A DNA stretch of 64,000 nucleotides from Cryptomeria japonica (GCF_030272615.1 NC_081407.1:155246891-155310890); one strand, 5' to 3'. Positions 37,801-52,096 are shown, counted from the first letter of the stretch. Translations and numbers: made by a program. The notes: generated by a model from the sequence alone, not told the origin.

Positions 37801-38439
37801 TCATGTCTCATCTCATCCAAGAATTTCCTTCCATCCACCAAACATATTCTAGCATTCGTACAGACTTCACTCTTCAAAGGATCCTCCAAGGGTAACAAGG
37901 TTTGCTTCATCCCATTGGCCACAATAGTGTATATATTCTTTCTCCCATCATGTATTGCTTGTCTATCAAACTGCCAAGGTCTACCCAACAAAATGTGACA
38001 AATATCCATAGGCATAATATCACACAAGACTTCATCATGATAATTCCCAATTTTCAATTTCACCAAACATTGCTTACTTACCAATAGCTTATGTTCATCC
38101 CGAATCCATGCTATCTGATAAGGCTTAGGGTGTTTCAATCTTTCCAAATTCAACTTATTCACCATCTCTTCTGAAAACAAGGTTATCTAAACTACCACTA
38201 TCAATAATAACTTTACAACACTTACCTGATACCTTTCATCTGGTCTTGAAAAAATTCCTCCTCTGCAAGGGCTCTTCATCTCCTCCGGTATGACACAAAG
38301 CTCTCCTCATCATCAACAATTCTCCATCTTCTAGTTTATTAGTTGATCTAGTGGGCCTTTCTTCCACCACTACTATTCTCCCAGTATTCTCTGCATGGTG
38401 TCCTTCTCCTCCACACTTATAGCAAGTTCCTATAAACAC
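34897..38439 (-). pseudogene. Chromovirus pol: protease, RT, RNase H, integrase, chromodomain (broken)
   Basis: Zinc knuckle CYKCGGEGHH at about 38420 (last Cys lost); protease DSG in [10 protein letters not shown] (about 38205), then one extra base at about 38180 shifts the frame. RT 37700-36900 has [10 protein letters not shown] (YLDD intact). RNase H reads VFQVDCDASG to LYTNHQALQYL (36740-36500). Integrase finger at about 36160-36020 has Tyr replacing a Cys (ICRCYQ). The DDE core is at about 35990-35640 in pieces. The chromodomain (IEDILDSR, then YKEYLVKWKDRPVEDSSWI) is at 35066-34940 and is the defining feature. Stops lie between the pieces at 37116, 36465, 35916, 35671, 35638, 35320; several fit CAG to TAG. 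Confidence 0.9.
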
Positions 38440-38535
38440 TCTCTTATCCTGTCTTCTATCATCCTTTCCAAAATTTTCACTCTGGTAGCCATCGGGTTCT
38501 CTCCTCCGGTAGAAATTTATATCATCCTTCGGGTA

Positions 38536-39035
38536 TTAATTACCTTCTTTTCTTACTTCCTTGTCCTTGTTCTGATCTGTAAAGGTTCCTCTTCCTCTGG
38601 TATATCCTCTTTTTCCTTGAAATCTTCCTCCAGAAAACTTTCCACCTTTACCTCTCTGTCTCTGCTCATGTCTTTTGTTCAACTTCTCTTCTGCTTTCAA
38701 TGAATACTGGTAAGCTTCTTCAACACTCTGCAATTTGATCAAACTGAGTTCATCTTGTATAGACATCCACAATCCATTCAAATATATTGGAACTTGTTCA
38801 ACTTCATCAACATATTCGGATATGATATTCAACTTGTAGAATGCTTCGGTGTACTCCTTCACACTAGATTCCTTCTGCTTCAAATTCTGCAACTTCCAGA
38901 ACAGATTCACTTGGTAGTCAGCTAGCATAAATTTTGATTTAAACTTAGCAACCATCTGATCCTATGTCTTGATCTTCTCTTTACCTCTTCTTTGTCTATC
39001 AACCTGCAAATGCTCCCACCAAAGAGATGCATGTC
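38536..39035 (-). pseudogene. Chromovirus gag, C-terminal part
   Basis: Starts at the copia insertion with HASLWWEHLQVDRQRRGK, the gag capsid motif around the conserved WW. A TAG at about 38958 (TGG in relatives) is followed by an open stretch with YQVNLFWKLQNLKQ, SVEEAYQYSLKAEEKL and a Gly/Arg-rich tail. It continues 50372-50240, interrupted by the copia element. Confidence 0.85.
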
Positions 39036-39040
39036 CTTTC

Positions 39041-40476
39041 TGTTGGCATGTTGGCATAACTGATGGAGATGATGGTGTTGGTGATGATATATTGATGGAC
39101 TGTTGGTGATGATATAACTATGATATGATGATCAGTTATTTGTGTTGTCATTGATGGCAACCATATTTGTCCATGTTTGTTTATGCTTGGTATGTCATCT
39201 AAACTGATTAAGTCTAACCAGTAATGGATTGAAATAGATTGAGTTGGATAGCAAAACTACTAAGTAGCAGTGAACCAGTAAGCAGGAACAGAGAAGGAGA
39301 TGGTTGCGGTAGTGATCCATGTTGAGTCAGGTGTTGTGGTTTGCAATGTGTGCTTATGAAATCATAATGAGTCTATGAATTGAACCGCATCATGTTTGGA
39401 GAACCGACTGTTGTATAATCGGCTAGGGTTTGAGAACCAGTATCAAGATCATTGACCGGTGATGATTTATGGTTTGACGGTGATTCTTTTCATGTTCATA
39501 AGTTGATGATGACGTGTCAAAATCCATGTGAAGAGATAAGATATTGTTTTGGCACGTACAAGGATTGAATTTCTTGGAAAGAAGTGAAGTGCTTAGCAGA
39601 ATGTGATTAGGGTTTGATAGCTTATCAGATCGATGTGCAGCGATGAGTTATGATCATTCAACGACTGTAATTATCTTGTAATTTGTTGTAATGATCTGTA
39701 ATGATTTGTAATGATCTGATGTGATCTATGATGTAGATTCATTGTAGGTTATGGTTTTGTAACCAACTAATTGTAAAGTCTATTTAAGTCGAGTTTGAGA
39801 AGGTTAAGTGTGTCGGTGATCAGAGAAGTGTGTGTGTGTGTCGAACTAGATTGAGATGTCTACATGAGAGAAGCAGAATTGGAGCTGACAAGGATATGTT
39901 ATAGAAAGCTATGAAGTGTTGAGTCTAGATCATTTATTTGTTATTTCCTAATAGTTGCAACAACATTAAAATCCCTTAATCGGGTAGCTCAACAACTTGA
40001 GTTTAAATCCTCCAGCAAAGTTACTCCTAACAAGGTAAAGCTCCTAACACAGCTAAGGTGTAAAATCCCCTAACTGGGTGACTCCTAACAAGGTTTTCTC
40101 TTAACTGTGCATTTTTGTAAAGCTCCTAACCAAGCTAGGCTCCTAATAGGGCGCATTCTGAAAGAGTGCAATATTTTGTGGGTACCAATTCCCACCGTGG
40201 TTTTTCCCATTTGGGTTTCCATGTGAAAAATCCTTGTGTTCATATTATGGATGGATTGTTGAGTAATGCATTTGATGTCTTTACTTTATGATGGACACCT
40301 AAGTTGCTCTCGGTAATGTTTTGGTAAATCTGCAATAAGTGATTGTTTGATAAGCTAGCAGTATTGGTTATGAACTGTTTTGTGAAGTATTATTCAAATT
40401 GGTGAAAGTTTGCAGTTTATTGTTATCAGTGATTCACCCCCTCCCTCTTAGTGTTAATTGGGTCCTCACATTAGCA
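39041..40476 (+). repeat. 5' LTR of the copia element
   Basis: 1436 bp, TGTTGGCATG...TTAGCA. At 39965-40165 it contains a degenerate array of words like CTCCTAACAAGG and CCCTTAATCGGG, also present in the 3' LTR (46585-46815) and, inverted, in the solo LTR at 50985-51220. Confidence 0.9.
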
Positions 40477-40478
40477 AT

Positions 40479-40490
40479 TGGTATTAGAGC
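40479..40490 (+). promoter_or_regulatory. Primer binding site of the copia element
   Basis: TGGTATTAGAGC two bases after the LTR end: the initiator tRNA-Met site with one C-to-T change. Confidence 0.85.
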
Positions 40491-40544
40491 ATTAGGTCCT
40501 CTTTGTGCAGAAGTTTAACCGCTTGAGGAAAAGATCCGAGGAAG

Positions 40545-41682
40545 ATGATGAAGAAGGAGGCTACCAAATTCACTAAGGACAACTACCGGATATGGAGTGA
40601 TAGAATGAAGATATATATCAAAGGTATGGGTGCTCAGTTTTGGCAGCATGTTATTACTCAATATGTACCTCCTACCGGTCCTCTGACTACAGATCAGTTG
40701 AAGGAGCAACAAGAAAACATTCAAGCACTGGAAGCCATAGTAAGTACACTGATTGATACTGAATATATTGATGTCCATGGTTTAGAGACTTCTTTTGAAG
40801 TTTGGGATAAATTAGAACTAATCTATGGTGGTGATAAGCATGTTCAAAAGGCTAAAGAAGAGAGTCTTAGAGAAAAATTTGATGATATGAGAATGATGGA
40901 AGGTGAAAATATTACTTAGTATGGACAGAGGATTAAAGAGGTTGTCGGTGGAATCAAAAGTGCTGGTGGTACTATTGAAGAAGATATTGTTGTGAGTAAG
41001 ATGCTTAGAACTCTATTGCTTAGAGACTTCTTTTGAAATTTGGGAGAAATTAGAACTAATCTATGGTGGTGATAAGCATGTTCAAAAGGCTAAAGAAGAG
41101 AGTCTTAGAGAAAAATTTGATGATATGAGAATGATGGAAGGTGAAAATATTACTTAGTATGGACAGAGGATTAAAGAGGTTGTCGGTGGAATCAAAAGTG
41201 CTGGTGGTACTATTGAAGAAGACATTGTTGTGAGTAAGATGAAGAAGGAGGCTCCTAAATTCACTAAGGACAACTACCGGATATGGAGTGATAGAATGAA
41301 GATATATATCAAAGGTATGGGTGCTCAGTTTTGGCAGCATGTTATTACTCAATATGTACCTCCTACTGGTCCTCTGACTGCAGATCAGTTGAAGGAGCAA
41401 CAAGAAAACATTCAAGCACTGGAAGCCATAGTAAGTACACTGATTGATACTAAATATATTGATGTCCATGGTTTAGAGACTTCTTTTGAAGTTTGGGAGA
41501 AATTAGAACTAATCTATGGTGGTGATAAGCATGTTCAAAAGGCTAAAGAAGAGAGTCTTAGAGAAAAATTTGATGATATGAGAATGATGGAAGGTGAAAA
41601 TATTACTTAGTATGGACAAAGGATTAAAGAGGTTGTCGGTGGAATCAAAAGTGTTGGTGGTACTATTGAAAAAGACATTGTT
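40545..41682 (+). pseudogene. Copia gag with internal triplication
   Basis: Copy 1 (40545-41018) opens MMKKEATKFTKDNYRIWSDR and carries the UBN2-type gag domain. A partial copy 2 (41019-41243) restarts at LETSFEIWEKL, and a full copy 3 (41240-41695) follows as MKKEAPKFTKDNY. All three have the same TAG after EGENIT (40917-40919, 41155-41157, 41608-41610), where relatives read Gln. A normal gag has one copy, so this reflects unequal exchange or template switching after the stop arose. Confidence 0.85.
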
Positions 41683-44600
41683 GTGAGTAAGATGCTTAGA
41701 ACTCTATTGCCTACCTATGCCATTAGAGTGTCTGTTATTCAAGAGTTGAGGTCAGTTACTAAGGATAAGGTTATTGTTGATTCTTTGATTGGTAATCTCA
41801 CTGCTTTTGAGTTAAATAGTTTTGATAACAGTGTACCTAAGATAGAATCTGCTTTTAAAGCATCTGTATTTAGTGTACCGGTAAGAAAAGGGAAATATGT
41901 TTGTCAAAGTCATGAATGTAGGTCAAGTGATCTTGGTGGTAGTAAAGATGATATGGATGATGAAGGTAATCTGATGGAGTTTGAAGCTATATTGGTTAAA
42001 AGACTTCCAAGAGGCACTGGAAAGTACAAAGATAAGTTGCCTCTCATATGTTTCTCTTGTAACAAGATAGGACACATTGCCGCACATTGTCCTAATAATG
42101 ATCAAAATGAAAAGTTTAGAACATATAAGGGAAAAGGAAAGAAACAATGTTATGTTACAGTTGATGAAGGTGCTACTAATGAGGAATCTGAGGATGAAGA
42201 CAATGAGGAGATTGTTTTTGTTGCTATTAAGGAAGATTTGTCTGATAAGAAGGCTTTAGTATCTCGCATTGACAACAGTGATGAATGGATTATTGATAGT
42301 GGTTGCTCACACCACATGACCGGTGATAAGAACAAGTTTATTTCTCTTACAAAATTTGATGGCGGTATAGTAAGATTTGGAAATAATTCACCTTGTATGG
42401 TAAAAGGTAAAGGTTTTATCTCTTTGAATGGTACAAGTAATGTTGATGATGTATTTTGGGTTGAAGGTTTAAAACATAACTTGTTGAGTGTTGGTCAGTT
42501 GAATGACAAATGTTATCATCTTGAGTTTAAGAATGGTGTTTGCAAGATCTTAGGATGCAAAGGAGAACTGATTGCTATTGGTAAGCAAACTAAAGGTAAC
42601 TTATTCCATCTCAATGCTAATGTGAACTGTTGTTTGGTTGCTAAGGTTGAAGATAGCTAGTTATGACATAGAAGGTTTTGTCATGTGAACTTTGATAATG
42701 CGGTTAAGGAGTATGGTGAGAGGTATGCCACAACTTGTTAAACCAGACAATGTGTTGTGTAAAGAATGTCAGTTGGGTAAGATGACTACATCTTCTTTTA
42801 AGAGCAAATATTTTTCTTTCGAGCATATTCTAGAGTTGGTGCACACAGACTTATGTGGTCCTATGTGGACTAGAATTTTTTATGGTGACAAGTATTTTAT
42901 GACATTTACTGATGATTTTTCTAGAATGATGTGGGTTACTTTTCTGAAGGAAAAGTCAGATGCTTTCAACAAGTTCAAGGCATTCAAGGCCTTAGTAGAA
43001 AAGGAAATCAATAAGAATCTTAAGTGTTTGATATCAGACCAAGGTGGAGAGTTTACATCAGATGAGTTTGTGAGATATTGTGATGAAAATGGAATAAAGA
43101 GGCAGTTATTTGCTCCAAGGACACCACAACAAAATGGAATTGCAGAAAAGAGAAACCAGACCATTGTTGAAGCTGCAAGAACTATGCTGATACATAAAGA
43201 TGTACCTAAGATGTTTTGGAGAGAAGCAGTCAACACTGCTATATACACATTGAACCGGGTACTGGTGAAGAAAGGTAATGATAAAACACCTTATGAGTTA
43301 TGGTATGGTAGAACTCCTAGTGTTAGCTATTTCAAAGTTTTTGGCAGCAGATGTTTTATAAAAAGAGATGATTATACTAGTAAATTTGATGCTAAGAGTG
43401 ATGAAGGAACATTTTTTGGCTACTCCACTAAGATAAAAGCTTTCAAGTGCTACAACAAAAGGACAAAGAAGATTGTGGAGAGTGTGAATGCAAAAATTGA
43501 TGAGTTTCTAGATAAAACTAATGATACCAACAAATCTGATCCAATAGACGATGAACAGAAACTTGTGTTTATTGAACTGGAAGTGCAGAAAGATGTTGAG
43601 CAGAGCAGTGCAGATGAACATGCTCAACCAGTAGATGAATAAGATGAAGAACAAGAAGAGGTTGTTGAACTGGAACAGGAAATACCTAGATATTTAAGGT
43701 CAAATCATTCTAAAGACCAGATCATAGGTGACAAGAATGTTGGAGTACAAACTAGAAGGAAAATTAGAGAAAGCTCTTATCTAATTTCTACAGTTGAACC
43801 AAAGACAGTTAGAGAAGCTCTTAAGGATGATGATTATTTAAATGCAATGAATGAAGAACTTGATCAGATTGAGAAAAACAATACATGGTCACTTGTTCTT
43901 AGACCTGATGATAAAAATGTGATTGGTACAAAATGGGTATTTAGAAACAAGTTGAATGAAAATGGTGAAGTCGATAGAAACAAAGCAAGAATAGTATGCA
44001 AAGGGTATGCACAAGAAGAAGATGAAGATTATGAAGAGACCTTTGCACCAGTTTCTAGGCTTGAAGGAGTCAAAATGATACTTGCATTTGTAGGTTTTAA
44101 AGGTTTTAAAGTCAATCAAATGGATGTAAAGTCAACATTTCTGAATGGTATTCTTGAAGAAGAGGTGTATATTGAACAATCGTATGGGTTTGCATTGACA
44201 AAAGATAAGGATATGGTATGCAAATTGAATAAGGCATTATATGGATTGACGCAAGCACCAAGGGCATAGTTTGAAAGACTTCATGCACATCTGATAAAGA
44301 TAGGATTCTAGAGAACTAGTGAGGACAAAAATATTTATTTGAAGATTGAAGGAGACAAGATGTTGATTGCAGAAGTATTTGTTGATGAAATCATATTTGG
44401 TGGAAATGATGATATGAGTATGACTTTTTCAGATGAGATGAAGAAACAATTTGAGATGTCTCTTATGGGAGAGATAAAAAATTTCATTGGATTGTAGGTC
44501 CAATACCTGAAAGGTGGAATTTTTATCTGTCAGTCCAAGTATGTGAAGGAAGTGTTAAGGACCTTTGGATTGGAAGACTGTAAACTAGTTGTAACACCTA

Positions 44601-45332
44601 TGGTTATCAGTTGTAGATTGTCAAAAGAGGATGATTCACCCTCTATGGATGAGAAGGCATACAGGTCCATGATTGGAAAATTGTATTATGTGGTTCATCG
44701 TAGACTGAATATTGCTCATGAAGTTGGTTTAGTTGTAAGATTTCAGAAGAGCCCCAAGGAGACACATATGAAAGCAGTGCAGAGGATATTCAGATATCTT
44801 AGAGGGACAGTTGATTATGGATTATGGTATCCATACAGAGGCAATTTTTTCTTTGTAGGTATTCACTGATGTTGATTGGGCAGGGAATGTAGACAACCGG
44901 AAGAGTACAAACGATGGTGCATTCTTTCTAGGTGGCAGACTGGTATCTTGGACGAGTAAGAGACAGACTTGTATATCTCAGTCTACAACTGAAGCAGAAT
45001 ATGTGGCTGCATCCATGAATTGTACACAAGCTATATGGTTGAGACGTGTCTTAGAAGGATTCAAGAAAGATATGATAGAATTGGTGATTATACATTATGA
45101 TAACACTAGTGCTATTAACATTTCTAAGAACCCAATACTGCATGCAAGGACTAAACATATTTAGTTGAAGTATCACTTTCTGAGAGAAAGAGTACAAGAA
45201 AAGAAAGTGAGTTTGGAGCATGTATCTAGTAAAGAGCAATTGGCAGATATATTCACCAAGCCATTGCCTAAGGCTACCTTTGAATATCTCAGAGGTAAGT
45301 TAGGGGTTATACCCCTACCCAAGATCAACTAG
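41683..45332 (+). pseudogene. Copia pol: zinc knuckle, protease, integrase, RT, RNase H (broken)
   Basis: Zinc knuckle CFSCNKIGHIAAHC at about 42052-42093; protease WIIDSGCSHHMTG at 42286; TGG-to-stop changes at 42658 and 42664; frameshift at about 42700. Integrase 42750-43640 keeps HTDLCGPM, SDQGGEF and QNGIAEKRNQT (D, D and E). RT from 43847 (NTWSLV, GTKWVFRNK). The YVDD box is FVDE (about 44380), losing a catalytic Asp. Stops at 44267, 44309 and 44496; frameshift at about 44850. RNase H 44862-45230 (FTDVDWAG, STTEAEYVAA, HYDNTSA) and a normal end at 45330-45332. Confidence 0.9.
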
Positions 45333-47734
45333 GATGCTAGTGAAGCATCAATCTAGTGGACTCATTGAATATCTTTCACTGTGGATTGATGAGAAGTGGG
45401 CTACTCCTCAGGGGGAGCAGCTCAGATGATGATAGAAGATTCCTTTGCACCTTTGGCATTGTTGTCAAAGGGGGAGAAGAAATGTAACAGTCATGGGGAG
45501 AAGAGCAATAAAGATAAAAGCAGATGAACTAATGACCGGACAGTAATATAATAGGATTCATGATAAGATTTTGGTGTTGCCATCAATGCCAAAGGAGGAG
45601 ATCGCTGGCATGTTGGCATAACTGATGGAGATAATGGTATACCAGTAAAGGACTGCTGGTGATGATATATTGATGGACTGTTGGTGATGATATAACTATG
45701 ATATGATGATCAGTTATTTGTGTTGTCATTGATGGAAATAATATTTTTCCATGTTTGTTTATGCTTGGTATGTCATATAAGTCTACTGGTTAAGTCTAAC
45801 CGGTAATGGATTGAATTGGATTGAGTTGGATAGAAAAACTGCTAAGTAGCAGTAAATCGGTAAGCAGGAACAGGGAAGGAGATGGTTGCGGTAGTGATCC
45901 ATGTTGAGTCAGGTGTTGCCATTTGGAATGTGTGCTTATGACATCATAATGAGTCTATGAATTGAACCACATCATGTTTGGAGAACCGAAAGACATCTTT
46001 GTTATTGACAATTGTATAATTAGCTAGGGTTTGAGAACCGGTATCAAGATTGTTGACTGATGATGATTTATGGTTTGGTGGTGATTCTTTTCATGTTTAT
46101 AAGTTGATGATGATGTGTTAGAATCCATGTGAAGAGATAAGATGTTGTTTTGGCACGTACAAGGATCAAATTTCTTGGAAAGTAGTGAAGTGCTTAACAG
46201 AATGTGATAAGGGTTTGACAGGTTATCAGATCGATGTGCGGTGATGAGTTATGATCATTCAATGACTGTAATTGTCTTGTAATTTGTTGTAATGATCTAT
46301 ATGATGCTCTGTATGATGATCTGTAATGATTTGTAATGATCTGATGTGATCTATGATGTAGATTCATTATAGGTTAGAGTTTTGTAACCGACCTAATTGT
46401 AGTTTATTTAGTTCAAGTTTGAGAAGGTTAAGTGTGTTGGTGATTAGATAAGTGTGTGTGTGCCGAACCAGATTGAGATGTCTACATGAGAGAATAAAAA
46501 TTAGAGCGGACAAGGATCTGTTATAGTAGGCTATGCAGTGTTGAGTCTAGATCATTTATCTGTTGTTTCCTAACAGTTGCAACAACATTAAAATCCCTTA
46601 ACTAGGTAGGTCCTAACAGGCTTGATTGTATAAATCCCTTAACCGGGTAGCTCAACAACATGAGTTTAAATCCTCCAGCGAGGTTACTCCTAACAGGGTA
46701 AAGCTCCTAACAGAGCTAAGGTGTAAAAACCCTTGATTGGGTGACTCCTAACAGGGCCTGATCTTAACCAATCATTGTTGTAAAGCTCCTAACTGAGCTA
46801 GCATCCTAACAGGGTGCATTCCAAAAGAGTGCAATATTTGTGGGTGGGTAAGTGCACCAAGATGGTGAACAAAAAGGGGGGTATAAGTGGCCACTTTTTT
46901 CTTTCTTCTGAAAACAGGTAAACCTGAACTTCAAAGAGATATTCGAAGGTCACGCACTCAAAACTAGGATTTGAGAAAAGAATAAGAATTGTAGTACTCC
47001 AAATCTAGTTTCTAAACTACTAAAGTTTTTAATAATTGGTTAAGATTAAGAGGGTCAAACCTCTCTCACATGAAAAACTATTCCTGATTTTTTTTGAAAA
47101 ACATAATATAGTTGTTTTCATGTGCTACACAAAATATATAATTAGATTTAGTATTTTGCAAAACCCTTTGGTAGGATGATAGGTAAGATTGAGATATAGA
47201 AGTTGTATATTTTTTTGTAATTTTTCGTTGAGTATTTTTTTTTAATGATTTTTTTAACTGACTGCATCTTGAAAATTTGGTACATGTTCGTGCACTGGGC
47301 ATAACTTGCATCAAAATAATCGAAAATGATTTTTTTTTTAAAATTGTATAGAATCTAGTGTATAACAATAATATGTAATTTATTTTGAATTTGGTCAAGT
47401 ATATCAAAAGTTATTAAAAAAATGGTAGACTTATGTCTGTGAGGACTGTCAAGGCACTAGTAAAGAAAATAAAAGTTTACTATGCTAATGTTGTCTAAAA
47501 ATAGAAAAATTTATATGGTCAAAAAGATCTGAGAAGACGTGTGAGATTATGGTGGTAATTTTAGGGATACCCACTTGATCATTTGTAAACCTGATGATGA
47601 TTAAATCGAGAAATCATGTTGGAAGATGAAAAAATGTGTAAAGGGACAAAAATGGAGGGAAAATGGGTTTGCAAGCCTTAGGGTCATTTTCCAACCCTCT
47701 TACTAAGCCAAAAACCGCATAGAATTGAATTGCA

Positions 47735-47985
47735 AGATAACCCGCTCGGGTTTTGAAAAACAAAAAGTACCATTTATAGTTCTACATAACCCGAATGGGT
47801 TATGTGGAACTAAAACCATCATTTTGAGTTTCACAAAACCCGTACGGGTTATGAAAAACATCATTTTGAGTTTCACAAAACCCGTACAAGTTATGAAAAA
47901 CCATTATTTTGATTTTCACAAAACCAGTATGGGTTATGAAAAACATAATTTTTGAGTTTCACAAAACCCGTACAAGTTATGAAGA
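47735..47985 (+). repeat. ~44-bp array with ACCCGTACGGGTT core in element B
   Basis: Six units (cores at about 47741, 47790, 47840, 47880, 47923, 47967) with self-complementary cores such as ACCCGTACGGGT and filler GAGTTTCACAAA. The array resumes on the far side of the CT block at 49662-49770 (three units). Confidence 0.85.
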
Positions 47986-48139
47986 CATCAAAATGTATGC
48001 TTGTAAACTTAGCATATACTACACATATGTATAGACATACATATATAATATGTGTTTATGTATGTATATATGCATATCTATAGTTATATATACATGTATT
48101 TATATAGATATATGTATATATGTTTGTATACATGCATGT

Positions 48140-48303
48140 CTTTCTTCTTTTCCTCTCTCTCGTCTTCCTTCCCCAATCACCGTCTTTGTCTATTCTAAGT
48201 CATAATTATCCTTCTTGAGTTCTATCTCATCTCTCTCCCCCTCACACTTCTCTTTCTACCGAGTCTCTCACCCTCTTCTCCTTCTCATTCTTTCTCTACC
48301 TCA

Positions 48304-48366
<63 letters not shown>

Positions 48367-48556
48367 TGTTATCCTATCCTATAATCACCCTCTCTCCCTT
48401 CTCTCTCTTTCTCTCCCCCTACATCTCCCTCTCCTCCCTCTCCCTCCCCCTCTCGTCTCTCTCTCTCTCTTGTTATCCTATCCTATAATCACCCTCTCTC
48501 CCTTCTCTCTCTTTCTCTCCCCCTACATCTCCCTCTCCTCCCTCTCCCTCCCCCTC

Positions 48557-48616
<60 letters not shown>

Positions 48617-49307
48617 ATCCTATCCTATAATCACCCTCTCTCCCTTCTCTCTCTTTCTCTCCCCCTACATCTCCCTCTCCTCCCTCTCCCTCCCCCTCTC
48701 GTTATCTTATCCTATTCTCTCTCCTCCTCCCCCTCTCTTGAACCTACTCTCTCTCTCTCTCTCTCTCTCTATCCTATTCTCCCCATCTCCACCCTCTCTC
48801 TCTCTTCCTCTCCCTCTCCCTCTCCCTCTCCTTCTCTCCCTCCCCCTCTCTCTCCCTCCCCTCTCCTTATCATATTCTCTATCTTACCCCCTCTCCCCCT
48901 ACTCTCTCTCTAACTACCTTTCTCACCCCCTCTCCTTATCCTATTCTCTCCCTCTCTTCCTATCACATTCTCTCACTCTCTCTCAATCCTATTCTCTCCC
49001 TTCTCTTTCTTTCCCTATCTCTCTCACTCTCTTCCTATCCCCTTCTTTCTCTATCTCTAACACTCTCTCCCTCCGTCCTCCTTATCCTATTCTATCCTTC
49101 TCTTCCTACCCCCTACTCTCTCTTTCTCTCTCTCTCTCTCTCTTAATCCTATTCTCACCCTCTCTCCCTTCTCTTTCTTTCCCTATCTCTCTCCCTCTCT
49201 TCCTATCCCCTTCTCTCTTTGTCTCTAACTCTCTCCCCCTCCCCCCTCTCCTTATCCTATTCTATACCTATCTTCCTACCCCCTACTCTCTCTCTCTAAC
49301 TCTCTCT

Positions 49308-49367
<60 letters not shown>

Positions 49368-49577
49368 TCTCTCTTCTCTCTCTCTCTCTCTCTCTCTCTC
49401 CCCTCTCTTTCTTTCCCTATCTCTCTCCCTCTCTTCCTATCCCCTTCTCTCTCTGTCTCTAACTCTCTCTCCCTCCTCTCTCTCTCTCTCTCTCTCCCCT
49501 CTCTCTCTCTCTCAATCCTATCCTCACCCTCTCTCCCTTCTCTTTCTTTCCCTATCTCTCTCCCTCTCTTCATATCC

Positions 49578-49662
<85 letters not shown>
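48140..49662 (+). repeat. Polypyrimidine (CT) block of element B
   Basis: About 1.5 kb of (CT)n and degenerate CTCTCCCT words. A longer unit starting TTGTTATCCTATCC is repeated at 48366, 48470 and 48612. Preceded by TA-rich DNA (48000-48130). The long Ser/Leu/Pro frames here are artefacts of composition. Confidence 0.9.
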
Positions 49663-49663
<1 letters not shown>

Positions 49664-50239
49664 CATAACCCATATGAGTTATGCAGAACTAAGGCCAAAA
49701 CTTCTAGTTTTGCATAACCAGTACGAGTTATGAGAAATTTTTCCTCAAAACCTGTACGGGTTTTGAGGAACTTATTTTTTTATTATTAAATATAATGTTC
49801 CTCAAAATTATTTTTGGCTAGGCTTGGTGTTACCAAGCCTAGCATGTTTTTGAATTTCATAGAATGCATGGGTTATGAGAAATTTCATTTTTTTTTGCAC
49901 GTGGCCACTTTTTTGTTCACCATCTTGGTGTACTTACCCGGGTACCAATTCCCACCGTGGTTTTTCCCATTTGGGTTTACACTTGAAAAATACTTGTGTT
50001 CATATTGTGGATTGATTGTTGAGTTATGCATTTGATGTCTTTACTTTATGATGAACACTTAAGTTGCTACCAATAATGTTTTGGTAAATCTGCAATAAGT
50101 GATTGTTTGATAAGCTAGCGGTATTGGTTATGAACTATTTTGTGAAGTATTGTTCAGATTGGTGAGAGTTTGCAGTTTATTGTTATCACTGATTCACCCC
50201 CCCTCTCAGTGTTAACTGGATCCTCACATTAACACTTTC

Positions 50240-50372
50240 AATCGGATACAGGCATATTTCATATTCCTTTCCTTTGCAGTGTTCTCAAAATCAAAATATT
50301 TCTCCATCTTCAAGATCCAATCCATCAATTCATCTGAATCCAACTTTCCATCATATTTCGGTGGGGTAAAAT
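50240..50372 (-). pseudogene. Chromovirus gag, middle fragment
   Basis: Reads FTPPKYDGKLDSDELMDWIL and KMEKYFDFENTAKERNMKYA, the start of the retrotransposon gag domain. It is a 133-bp island between the copia insertion (ends 50234, CTTTC duplication) and the solo LTR (starts 50378, GAGGT duplication). Confidence 0.88.
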
Positions 50373-50377
50373 GAGGT

Positions 50378-52091
<1,714 letters not shown>

Positions 52092-52096
52092 GAGGT

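Larger units (their letters stand above)
46846..49939. mobile_element. DNA element B: second copy of the TIR/4-bp-duplication family
   Basis: Left end GGGTAAGTGCACCAAGATGG; right end is its inverse, finishing CTTACCC at 49939; inverted termini run about 40 bp to AAGTGGCCAC. GGGT flanks both sides (46842-46845, 49940-49943). The intact site survives in the partner LTR, which proves the boundaries. The left arm (46890-47715) matches A along about 860 bp. Interior: GTAC-centred array, TA-rich DNA, 1.5 kb of CT repeats, a resumed array and a right arm. No transposase. Confidence 0.9.
39041..50234 (+). mobile_element. Ty1/copia retrotransposon, full length, inserted in chromovirus gag
   Basis: Starts TGTTGGCATG and ends ACATTAACA; CTTTC flanks both ends (39036-39040, 50235-50239) and the chromovirus gag reads across. 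The 5' LTR (39041-40476), primer site (40479), gag, pol (to 45332), a purine-rich tract (AAAGGAGGAGA before 45603) and a 3' LTR (45603-50234, enlarged by DNA element B) are all present. Without element B it is about 8.1 kb. Inactive: stops in gag and pol, a duplicated gag, and a damaged RT active site. Confidence 0.93.
45603..50234 (+). repeat. 3' LTR of the copia element, interrupted by DNA element B
   Basis: 45603-46845 plus 49940-50234 align with the 5' LTR. The left end is CGCTGGCATG, one transition away from the TGTTGG start. Element B and one GGGT copy split the sequence TTTGTGGGTACCAATT that is whole at 40171-40188 in the 5' LTR. Confidence 0.9.

Noticed and set aside
48215-49733. Long plus-strand ORFs (232 and 373 codons) of Ser/Leu/Pro
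   Set aside because: Same cause in the CT block of element B; no start context or domain.
46846-49939. Helitron interpretation of elements A and B
   Set aside because: Helitrons make no target duplication and lack inverted termini; both are present here.
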